NCBI GenBank assembly: GCA_934572355.1
Contig: CAKTKV010000104.1
Span: 1 to 5,563, forward strand
DNA: 5,563 bases
DNA from: an uncultured Oscillospiraceae bacterium
GTDB taxonomy: Bacteria > Bacillota > Clostridia > Oscillospirales > Oscillospiraceae
Reading direction: 5' to 3'
In this document: piece by piece, positions 1-5,563 of the stretch
How positions within the stretch are numbered: position 1 is the stretch's first letter
Layout: each line of letters begins with the position of its first letter
Made by a program: the position numbers and the translations under genes
Notes under the pieces: generated by a model
The model's input: only the letters and a program-made list of their open reading frames with translations
What the model was told of the DNA's origin: nothing
Database searches by the model: none

Positions 1-1698
1 GAGAGCGTCGAGGTCTCCACGCTGATCTCCATGCTCGCCGTCATAGATAACCCGCATAAGGACATCCCGCTCATCGCCGTGCTGCGCTCGCCGTCGCTGG
101 GCTTCAGCCCCGATGAGCTCTCGGATATCCGAAACGCCGACAAAAAGGGCGATCTCTATACCGCCCTCCTCGCCGCCGCTGAGAATAACGAAAAATGCCG
201 CCGCTTTGTCCGGTGTCTTGACGCGCTGCGCGAGGCTGCCGCCGACCTCAGCGCCGCTGAGCTCACATGGCGCGTTATCGAGGAGCTCGATATGCTCGCT
301 CTCTGCACCGCCATGGGCGACGGGGCGCAGCGCCGCGCGAACCTCATGGCGCTCATAGAGCTGTCCGAGGACTTTGAGGCGACGGGCTTCCACGGTCTGC
401 ACCGCTATGTGCTCTGGCTGCAGCGTCGTGCCGAAAAGGAGCAGACGCCCTCCGCAGGCGGCAGCTTCAGCTCCGCCGTGCAGATCATGACCATACACAA
501 ATCCAAGGGGCTCGAGTTCCCCGTCGTGTTCCTCTGCGATGCTTCCCACCAGTTTAATCAGATGGACTTCCGCGAAAATGTCCTTGTCCACCCGGAGCTC
601 GGTCTGGGGCCGAAGTTCATCGACCTCAAGCGCCGCATAGAATATCCCACCCTTGCGCGCAACGCCATTAAGCTCCGCCTTAAGTGGGAAATGCTCTCAG
701 AGGAGATGCGCCTGCTTTACGTTGCCCTCACGAGGCCGAAGGAGCGCCTGTTCATGACCGCCGCTCTCAAAGACCCCGAGGGCACCGTCGAAAAGCTCCG
801 CACCGCCGTCACAAAGCCGATGGAGCCGGAGGTGCTCAGTAAGGTGCTGAATCCGGTGAGCTGGCTCATCTATGCTGCCCTTGCCGACGGCGGGGAGAAC
901 CTGACTCTCAGCTATTATAATGCCGACGACCCGATCGAGGGCACGGAGCAGCCCGCCGCCGAAGTAATTAACGCCGACGCCGATGCGCTCGCTGAGCTCA
1001 AGCGCCGCCTTGCCTTCCGCTATCCGTATGCTGAGGCCGTCGACCTGCCTTCAAAGGTGACGGCCACTGAGCTAAAAGGCCATGACGAGCCGGATCCGGA
1101 TGGGGAGCGGCTCGTGCAGGAAACGAACTATAGCTTCCGCATGCCGGAGCTTGGGGGTGAGGAGCGTAAGCTCACCGCCGCGGAGCGCGGCGTCGCGACG
1201 CATCTGGTGCTGCAATATATGGACTTTTCCAAGGGGCGCAGCCTTGAGGGGATAAGGTCGGAGATCGACCGGCTCCGCGCCTCGCGCTTCATATCTGCGC
1301 GCGAGGCCGAGGCCGTCAACGCCCGCGCGATAGAGCACCTGTTCTCCTCCCCCTTAGGTAAACGCATGCTTGCCGCCGAAAAGCCGATGCGTGAGTTCCG
1401 CTTCTCTCTGCTCATGGATGCGGATAAGCTTTACGGAGACGCGGCAAAGGGCGAGGAGCTGCTGCTTCAGGGCGTCGTCGACTGCTGCATTGAGGAGGAC
1501 GGCGAGCTTGTCATCATCGACTATAAGACGGACTATGTCAAAACCGAGGAAGACATCGCCAAGCATGCCGAGCTCTACCGCGGCCAGCTCATGGCCTACG
1601 CCGAAGCTCTGCGCCGAATATGCGGCAAACCCGTCAAGGAGTGTGTGCTCTATTTCCTCTCCGCCGACAGAGCCGTGACGGTGTATAAAAAAACGTAA
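1..1698 (+). CDS. addA: ATP-dependent helicase/nuclease subunit A (AddA), C-terminal part, 5' end outside window
   Basis: AddA is the helicase-nuclease subunit of AddAB, which resects double-strand DNA ends and prepares them for RecA in recombination repair. Reading frame 1 is open from base 1, so the ATG at 31 is internal. About 565 residues are present, roughly the C-terminal half of a family protein of about 1,200. Counting codons from base 1: the UvrD/RecB superfamily 1 helicase motif V region is at 160-177 (IMTIHKSKGLEFPVVF) and motif VI at 234-250 (MRLLYVALTRPKERL). The C-terminal PD-(D/E)XK nuclease follows, with the RGVATH histidine at 401, GVVD with Asp494, DYKTD at 507-511 (Asp507, Lys509), and QLMAY at 529-533. 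All nuclease residues expected for the family are present, so it should be active. The N-terminal Walker A part lies upstream. addB probably precedes it, but that is outside the window. The call as AddA rather than RecB or PcrA rests on the nuclease domain and on overall resemblance to Firmicute AddA. Confidence 0.95.
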   Translation, partial: ESVEVSTLISMLAVIDNPHKDIPLIAVLRSPSLGFSPDELSDIRNADKKGDLYTALLAAAENNEKCRRFVRCLDALREAAADLSAAELTWRVIEELDMLALCTAMGDGAQRRANLMALIELSEDFEATGFHGLHRYVLWLQRRAEKEQTPSAGGSFSSAVQIMTIHKSKGLEFPVVFLCDASHQFNQMDFRENVLVHPELGLGPKFIDLKRRIEYPTLARNAIKLRLKWEMLSEEMRLLYVALTRPKERLFMTAALKDPEGTVEKLRTAVTKPMEPEVLSKVLNPVSWLIYAALADGGENLTLSYYNADDPIEGTEQPAAEVINADADALAELKRRLAFRYPYAEAVDLPSKVTATELKGHDEPDPDGERLVQETNYSFRMPELGGEERKLTAAERGVATHLVLQYMDFSKGRSLEGIRSEIDRLRASRFISAREAEAVNARAIEHLFSSPLGKRMLAAEKPMREFRFSLLMDADKLYGDAAKGEELLLQGVVDCCIEEDGELVIIDYKTDYVKTEEDIAKHAELYRGQLMAYAEALRRICGKPVKECVLYFLSADRAVTVYKKT

Positions 1699-1702
1699 AT
1701 TG

Positions 1703-1737
1703 TATTCAGCCGGGCAAAAATCTTGCCCGGCTGAATA
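1703..1737 (+). terminator. Perfect 15-bp hairpin after addA, probable intrinsic terminator
   Basis: Bases 1703-1717 and 1723-1737 are exact reverse complements around a 5-base loop (1718-1722), with a GC-rich centre (GCCGGGC). A G-U and a U-A pair could extend the stem by two. It starts 5 bases after the addA stop, the usual place for a terminator. The U-run expected downstream on the + strand is poor (ATACTTGTGTTATA). On the other strand the stem is followed, after a short spacer, by seven T (complement of the A-run at 1687-1693). It could therefore act in either direction, be a factor-aided terminator, or be a regulatory palindrome. Confidence 0.65.
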
Positions 1738-1752
1738 TACTTGTGTTATACT
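1723..1752 (+). promoter_or_regulatory. Probable sigma-A extended -10 promoter for murT operon
   Basis: TATACT at 1747-1752 differs from TATAAT at one base and is preceded by TG at 1744-1745 with one base between, giving a perfect TGN extended -10. The best -35 candidate is TTGCCC at 1723-1728 (4 of 6 bases, 18-base spacer), which lies inside the right arm of the hairpin. A start site near 1758-1760 would give a leader of under 30 bases before murT, leaving no room for a riboswitch or attenuator downstream. The local AT-rich patch in otherwise GC-rich DNA supports the call. Confidence 0.55.
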
Positions 1753-1773
1753 ATATAAGTTATCTTTTACAGC

Positions 1774-1779
1774 AAGGAG
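1774..1779 (+). promoter_or_regulatory. Ribosome binding site of murT (decides the start)
   Basis: AAGGAG lies 7 bases before the ATG at 1787. It fixes the murT start there rather than at the in-frame TTG at 1700, which would sit inside the addA-murT hairpin region and upstream of the likely promoter. Confidence 0.85.
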
Positions 1780-1786
1780 TCCGTCT

Positions 1787-3160
1787 ATGAATTTCAGAGC
1801 AGTATTGGCAATGCTGGTGTGCAAGGCGCTGCGTCTTGTCTCGCGCATCCTGCACCGCGGCGGCACGGCAATGCCCGGCCGCATCGCGCTTAAAATATAT
1901 CCGGAGCTGCTGAGCCTTCTGGCAAAGGACGTCAAGACCGTTGCCGTCACCGGCACAAACGGCAAGACCACCAGCTCCCGCATGATCGAGCAGGCCTTTC
2001 TTGAGCAGGGCAAAAGCTATTTTGCCAACCGCTCCGGGGCAAATCTCATTTCCGGCATAACCACCGAGTTTGTCATCAACAGCTCCCTGTCCGGCAAGTG
2101 CCGCAAGGAGTATGCCGTTATCGAGTGCGACGAAGCCGCGGCGCGCAAGGTCTTCTCACAGCTCAAGCCGCAGGTCATCGTCGTCACCAATCTTTTCCGC
2201 GATCAGCTCGACCGTTACGGCGAGGTGACGCATACTCTTGAAAATATCCGCGAGGGTATAAAGGGCGCTCCGGAAGCGGTGCTCTGCCTCAATGCCGACT
2301 GCTCCCTCACCGCGTCTTTGGCAAACGATCTTCCGAACCGCGCCGTGTTTTTCGGTATCGATAAGGGGGCTGCACCCTCCAGACCCAAGACGGAGCTTTC
2401 CGACGCGTCGCACTGTATTTACTGCAAGAGTGAATACGAATATGATTTTATAAGCTACGGCCACCTCGGCAATTTCCGCTGCACCCATTGCGGCTACCAC
2501 CGTCCGAAGGCCGAATATGCCGTCACGAACGTCGTCGAGCAGCGCGCAAACGGCAGCAGCGTCGTCCTGATGGTCAATGGGAGCCAATACATGGCCGAAG
2601 TGAATCTCCCGGCCATGTATAATATTTATAACGCCATCGGCGCTGTCGCCGCCGTGACGGAGATGGGACTCGGCACCGAGGCGGCGATATCCGCGATCGC
2701 GGACTTCAAATGCGGCTTCGGGCGCATGGAGCAGTTCGACCTTGGCAAGGCCGGGACGAAGATGATGCTCGTCAAAAACCCCGCGGGCTGCAACCAGGTT
2801 ATCGAGTTTCTGGAGAATATCAAGGAAAAATTCATTCTCATCGTCTGCCTCAACGACCGCGGAGCGGACGGCACGGATGTCTCATGGATATGGGACGCGG
2901 ACTTTGAGGGGCTTACCGCGATGTCGGGCTATATAGATCGCGTAATTGTCTCAGGCGACCGCGCGGAGGACATGGCCGTGCGCATCAAATACGCCGGTGT
3001 GGCCGGTGACCACATCTCGACCGAGCGCGATTACGAGCGCCTTGTGCAGTGGATATCCCAGCAGGATAAGCCGGTGTTCATCATGCCGACCTATACCGCG
3101 ATGCTTGAGCTGCGCGAGGCTGTCATCCGCCGCTGCGGCGGTGACGAATTCTGGGTCTGA
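1787..3160 (+). CDS. murT: Lipid II isoglutaminyl synthase, Mur ligase-like subunit MurT
   Basis: MurT is the ATP-using subunit of MurT-GatD. It activates the alpha-carboxylate of D-glutamate at position 2 of the lipid II stem peptide, and ammonia from GatD then yields D-isoglutamine, at the inner face of the membrane. The 457-residue protein has the right length for the family. Visible motifs: Walker A TGTNGKTT at 55-62; acidic VIECDEA at 111-117; the MurT-typical NLFRDQLDRYGE at 135-146; a four-cysteine zinc ribbon (Cys210, Cys213, Cys232, Cys235) inserted in the central Mur ligase domain; YNIYNAIGA at 278-286; and a C-terminal DUF1727 domain with NDRGADGTDVSWIWD at 356-370. An aspartate in this last stretch (probably Asp364) is expected to complete the GatD catalytic triad, as reported for the Staphylococcus aureus enzyme; the exact residue match is my inference. 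There is no signal peptide. Its stop codon abuts the gatD ribosome binding site, consistent with stoichiometric production of the two subunits. Confidence 0.96.
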   Translation: MNFRAVLAMLVCKALRLVSRILHRGGTAMPGRIALKIYPELLSLLAKDVKTVAVTGTNGKTTSSRMIEQAFLEQGKSYFANRSGANLISGITTEFVINSSLSGKCRKEYAVIECDEAAARKVFSQLKPQVIVVTNLFRDQLDRYGEVTHTLENIREGIKGAPEAVLCLNADCSLTASLANDLPNRAVFFGIDKGAAPSRPKTELSDASHCIYCKSEYEYDFISYGHLGNFRCTHCGYHRPKAEYAVTNVVEQRANGSSVVLMVNGSQYMAEVNLPAMYNIYNAIGAVAAVTEMGLGTEAAISAIADFKCGFGRMEQFDLGKAGTKMMLVKNPAGCNQVIEFLENIKEKFILIVCLNDRGADGTDVSWIWDADFEGLTAMSGYIDRVIVSGDRAEDMAVRIKYAGVAGDHISTERDYERLVQWISQQDKPVFIMPTYTAMLELREAVIRRCGGDEFWV

Positions 3161-3165
3161 GGAGG
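3161..3165 (+). promoter_or_regulatory. Ribosome binding site of gatD
   Basis: GGAGG directly follows the murT stop TGA (3158-3160) and is 7 bases from the gatD ATG at 3173. Ribosomes ending murT would be placed right at this site, favouring coupled translation of the two subunits. Confidence 0.85.
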
Positions 3166-3172
3166 CGGAAGC

Positions 3173-3913
3173 ATGGAACTGAAGATCTGTCATTTATACC
3201 CGGACGTCCTGAACCTCTACGGCGACGGGGGAAATATAATCTGCATGAAGCGCCGTCTGCAGTGGCGCGGAATAGACGCGGCAGTCACGAAAATGCCCAT
3301 AGGCTCAACTCAGAGCCTTGCCGGGTTCGACCTTGTTTTCATCGGCGGCGGGCAGGATTTCGAGCAGCAGGTGCTGCTTGAGGATCTGCACCGTGGGCTC
3401 GGCAAGGAGATAAGGGCCGCCATTGACGACGGCGTCACCTTCCTCACGATCTGCGGCGGGTACCAGATGCTCGGCGAATATTACGAGACCTATGACGGCA
3501 AGCGCTGTGATTTTATCGGCGCGCTGGAGCTGTACACGGTCGGCAGCAAGAAGCGCATGATCGGCAATTATGAGTTCAAATGCACCGAAAACGCCGGCGG
3601 CAGCGTCGTTGTCGGCTTCGAGAACCACAGCGGAAAGACATGGCTCGGCTCAGGTATCGAGCCGCTGGGTAAGATAATTTCCGGCTTCGGCAACAACGGC
3701 GAGGACGGCACCGAGGGTGCGCATTTCAAGAACGTTTTCGGCACTTACAGCCATGGGCCGATGCTCCCGAAGAACCCGGAGTTCTGCGACCTGCTGCTGA
3801 AAACGGCACTTGAGAGGAAATACGGCGCGGCGGAGCTTCAGCCGCTTGACGATACTTTTGAAAAGGCCGCGCATGACGCGATGTGCGCGCGGCTGGAGGC
3901 AAAGAACAGATGA
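3173..3913 (+). CDS. gatD: Lipid II isoglutaminyl synthase, glutaminase subunit GatD
   Basis: GatD is the class I (triad-type, CobB/CobQ-like) glutamine amidotransferase partner of MurT. It hydrolyses glutamine and passes ammonia to MurT for amidation of D-Glu in lipid II. The 246-residue length is typical. The N-terminus (MELKICHLYPDVLNLYGDGGN) has the family's usual opening. The oxyanion region FIGGGQDFEQQ is at 56-66, and the nucleophile is Cys94 in TICGGYQMLG. The catalytic histidine is His194 in YSHGPMLPKNP. Arg128 (KKRMIGNYE) falls at the same number as the arginine reported to bind glutamine in S. aureus GatD. There is no classical third triad residue in the usual place after the His; in this family an Asp from MurT fills that role. 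The gene begins 12 bases after murT and its TGA overlaps the next ATG (ATGA at 3910-3913). General CobQ-like amidotransferases are the alternative, but adjacency to murT settles the call. Confidence 0.96.
   Translation: MELKICHLYPDVLNLYGDGGNIICMKRRLQWRGIDAAVTKMPIGSTQSLAGFDLVFIGGGQDFEQQVLLEDLHRGLGKEIRAAIDDGVTFLTICGGYQMLGEYYETYDGKRCDFIGALELYTVGSKKRMIGNYEFKCTENAGGSVVVGFENHSGKTWLGSGIEPLGKIISGFGNNGEDGTEGAHFKNVFGTYSHGPMLPKNPEFCDLLLKTALERKYGAAELQPLDDTFEKAAHDAMCARLEAKNR
3895..3899 (+). promoter_or_regulatory. Ribosome binding site of the amidohydrolase, inside gatD
   Basis: GGAGG within the last codons of gatD lies 10 bases before the ATG at 3910. It supports that ATG over the in-frame GTG at 3883, which would add nine residues, overlap gatD by 31 bases and fall ahead of this site. 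Confidence 0.75.
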
Positions 3914-5178
3914 TAAGATTCTTTAACGGCCGGGTACTGAGCTTTTCCGGCGGGATAAAAATAAGCCGGGACGAGGTATGGACGGACAGCGGACGCATCG
4001 CCTATGTTGGGGCAGAGCGCGCTGACGCGCCGCGCTTTGAGCGCGAGATTGACCTGCGCGGCGACCTGCTGATGCCGGGCTTCAAGGATTCGCACACACA
4101 CACGGCGATGACCTTCCTGCGTTCCTTCGCCGACGACATGCCGCTTAATGACTGGCTTTATCAGCAGGTGTTCCCGAACGAGGCAAAGCTCGATGACGAG
4201 ATGCTATACACCTTCACAAAGCTTGGGATAATGGAATATCTCTCCTCCGGGATCACATCGAGCTTTGACATGTACATGCGCAATGAAGCCTACGCCAAGG
4301 CAAATGTCGACTGCGGCTACCGCACGGTGATATGCTCGGCGCTCAATAACTTTGACGCGGACGAGAAGAACATAGAGCGCGAGTACCTGCGCTTTAACGA
4401 TTATGACGAGCTTGTCTCCTACCGCCTCGGCATCCACGCTGAGTACACCACCGGCATGGAGCGCATGAAATACATGGCCTCTCTTGCCGAGAAGTATAAG
4501 GAGCCCTGCTTCATGCACCTGTGCGAGACGGAGAGCGAGGTCAAGGGCTGCGTGGAGCGCTGGGGCATGACCCCGCCGCAGCTTCTGGACAGCATAGGCA
4601 TGTTCGCCTACGGCGGCGGCGGCTTCCACTGCGTGTGGATGAGCGACGAGGACGTTGAGCTTTTCGCGCGCAAGAAGCTCTGGGCGGTGACGAACCCCGG
4701 CTCGAACGCGAAACTCGCCTCAGGCATTGCGCCGCTGGACAGGCTCGCCGCGGCGGGGATACCGATGGCGATAGGCACGGACGGCGCGGCAAGCAACAAC
4801 GCGCTAGACATGTTCCGCGAAATGTACCTTGCAAGCGTGCTGCAAAAGATCGCGAATAAGGACGCCGCGGCCGGGAGCGCCGACCGCGTGCTCGAGATGG
4901 CCTGCGTCGGCGGGGCTGGCGCGATGGGGCTTTACGACGCGGACGACATCGCGCCGGGCAAGCTTGCAGACCTCGTCGTCATAGACCTGCACAGACCGAA
5001 CATGCAGCCGCTCAATAACATCGCGCGGAACATCGTCTACTCCGGTTCAAAAGAGAACGTGCGCATGACGATGGTGAACGGACGCATTCTCTACGAAAAC
5101 GGTGAGTTCTTCATCGGCGAAGCGCCCGAGGATATATACGAAAAAGCAAACCGCCTCATGGAGAAGGTGCGCGCATGA
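3910..5178 (+). CDS. Amidohydrolase, MTA/SAH deaminase-like (MtaD/TrzA/SsnA group)
   Basis: A 422-residue cytosolic protein of the metal-dependent amidohydrolase superfamily: a short beta-sandwich at both ends around a TIM barrel. Seen in order: the metal pair HTH (His62, His64) after LLMPGFKDS; GIHAEYT with His176; MHLCETESE with metal ligand His203 and catalytic Glu206; FHCVWMSDED with His240; NPGSNAKLASGIAPL at 262-276; and GTDGAASNN with Asp291. The spacing and HxH/H/E/H/D set match the 5'-methylthioadenosine/S-adenosylhomocysteine deaminase group (Thermotoga TM0936 type), which converts the adenine part to hypoxanthine and releases ammonia. The C-terminal ADLVVIDL and NIVYSGSKENV segments are also family-typical. 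All metal and catalytic residues are present, so it should be active, but this group also includes guanine, triazine and other deaminases, so the substrate is not proven. One deviation is Thr261 before NP, where related enzymes often have His. It overlaps gatD and the next gene by 4 bases each and is likely co-transcribed with murT-gatD. Confidence 0.88.
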   Translation: MIRFFNGRVLSFSGGIKISRDEVWTDSGRIAYVGAERADAPRFEREIDLRGDLLMPGFKDSHTHTAMTFLRSFADDMPLNDWLYQQVFPNEAKLDDEMLYTFTKLGIMEYLSSGITSSFDMYMRNEAYAKANVDCGYRTVICSALNNFDADEKNIEREYLRFNDYDELVSYRLGIHAEYTTGMERMKYMASLAEKYKEPCFMHLCETESEVKGCVERWGMTPPQLLDSIGMFAYGGGGFHCVWMSDEDVELFARKKLWAVTNPGSNAKLASGIAPLDRLAAAGIPMAIGTDGAASNNALDMFREMYLASVLQKIANKDAAAGSADRVLEMACVGGAGAMGLYDADDIAPGKLADLVVIDLHRPNMQPLNNIARNIVYSGSKENVRMTMVNGRILYENGEFFIGEAPEDIYEKANRLMEKVRA

Positions 5179-5563
5179 GAGAGATAGACCTGCACGTGCA
5201 CACCACGGCGTCCGACGGGACATGCACCCCGGCGGAGGTCGTCGAGCTTGCGCATAATACTGGATTAAAAGCCATTGCGATAACGGATCACGATACGGAG
5301 TCCGGATATTTTGAAGCCGCCGAAGCGGGAGAAAGGCTCGGAGTAGAGGTCGTTCCGGGGATAGAGATAAGCACGAAGTACGGCGTGGCTGTGCACATCC
5401 TGGGCTATTTCATAGACCCGCGGTCGCCCGAGCTGCGCCCGGTGCTGGACTGGGTGATAAACGACCGCAATACCAGGAACCGCAAGATGGCGGAGCTCAT
5501 GGCGGCGGACGGCCTGCCCTTTGACTATGACGAGATGAGGGCGCGCTTCGGCGAATCCATAGG
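5175..5563 (+). CDS. PHP-domain metal-dependent phosphoesterase (TrpH/YciV-like), 3' end outside window
   Basis: The ATG at 5175 overlaps the previous stop (ATGA), and AAGGTG at 5164-5169 is a fair ribosome binding site 5 bases away. The frame stays open for 129 codons to the window edge. The N-terminal PHP signature is clear: DLHVHTTASDGT at 5-16 (metal ligands His7, His9, Asp14), AITDHDT at 35-41 (Asp38, His39), PGIEIS at 61-66 (Glu64) and AVHILGYF at 72-79 (His74). These match the stand-alone PHP phosphoesterases related to TrpH/YciV of about 270-290 residues. Characterised members hydrolyse 3',5'-nucleoside bisphosphates such as pAp, and the E. coli member also trims short RNAs and 5' ends of rRNA. 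By analogy this protein probably removes the 3' phosphate from a nucleotide by-product or acts as a 5'-3' exonuclease. Histidinol phosphatase and the DNA polymerase PHP domain are less likely given the short free-standing start and the EIS motif. About half the protein, including the last metal ligands, is missing. Confidence 0.88.
   Translation, partial: MREIDLHVHTTASDGTCTPAEVVELAHNTGLKAIAITDHDTESGYFEAAEAGERLGVEVVPGIEISTKYGVAVHILGYFIDPRSPELRPVLDWVINDRNTRNRKMAELMAADGLPFDYDEMRARFGESI

Noticed and set aside
1700..1786. TTG at 1700 as the start of murT (29 extra residues)
   Set aside because: It has no ribosome binding site, would be translated from the hairpin itself, and lies upstream of the probable promoter. 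The ATG at 1787 has AAGGAG 7 bases ahead and gives a family-typical N-terminus.
1738..1786. Possible riboswitch or attenuator leader before murT
   Set aside because: The leader from the likely start site to the ATG is under 30 bases, too short for a known riboswitch, and no second hairpin is present.
1354..2013. Long minus-strand open frame (219 codons) spanning the addA end, the hairpin and the murT start
   Set aside because: It lies antisense to the AddA nuclease motifs and the MurT Walker A region, crosses the terminator/promoter, and its translation shows no recognisable domain. Long antisense frames are common in GC-rich DNA.
2156..2587. Minus-strand open frame (143 codons) inside murT
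   Set aside because: It is antisense to conserved MurT motifs (NLFRDQLDRYGE, zinc ribbon), has no domain of its own and no associated promoter or ribosome binding site.
3883..3909. GTG at 3883 as the start of the amidohydrolase
   Set aside because: The ATG at 3910 has GGAGG 10 bases upstream, forms the usual ATGA overlap, and starts directly at the conserved first strand (MIRFFNGRVL).
4204..4629. Minus-strand open frame (141 codons) inside the amidohydrolase
   Set aside because: It is a shadow of the coding strand, rich in Ala, Val and His as expected from antisense GC-rich codons, and resembles no family.

Overview
All five genes lie on the + strand of a GC-rich chromosome segment. The organism is most likely a Gram-positive bacterium of the Firmicutes, and a GC-rich clostridium (Oscillospiraceae-like) is my best guess. 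The reasons are an AddA-type (not RecB-type) helicase-nuclease, the MurT-GatD pair that amidates lipid II in Gram-positive bacteria, and strong GGAGG-type ribosome binding sites. The genus cannot be fixed from the sequence alone.

Layout: (1) 1-1698, the C-terminal 565 residues of AddA, running in from the left edge, with helicase motifs V and VI and the complete C-terminal nuclease domain. (2) 1699-1786, the only real intergenic gap. It holds a perfect 15-bp hairpin, a probable extended -10 promoter and a strong ribosome binding site. (3) 1787-3160 murT and 3173-3913 gatD, the two subunits of lipid II isoglutaminyl synthase, with their key motifs intact. (4) 3910-5178, a metal-dependent amidohydrolase of the MTA/SAH deaminase type. 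(5) 5175-5563, the start of a PHP-domain phosphoesterase, cut by the right edge.

The last four genes look like one operon. murT and gatD are 12 bases apart, and the next two junctions are ATGA overlaps, which suggests translational coupling. MurT and GatD together convert the D-glutamate of the peptidoglycan stem peptide to D-isoglutamine, with GatD supplying ammonia from glutamine. The deaminase-like and PHP proteins have no obvious role in that step. Both families often act on adenosine-containing by-products (MTA/SAH, and 3',5'-bisphosphates such as pAp), so they may form a small clean-up pair co-transcribed with the cell-wall genes.

No mobile element, CRISPR array, tRNA, rRNA or convincing riboswitch is visible. 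Most of the window is ordinary core chromosome. The points worth a second look are the operon partners and the hairpin/promoter overlap.
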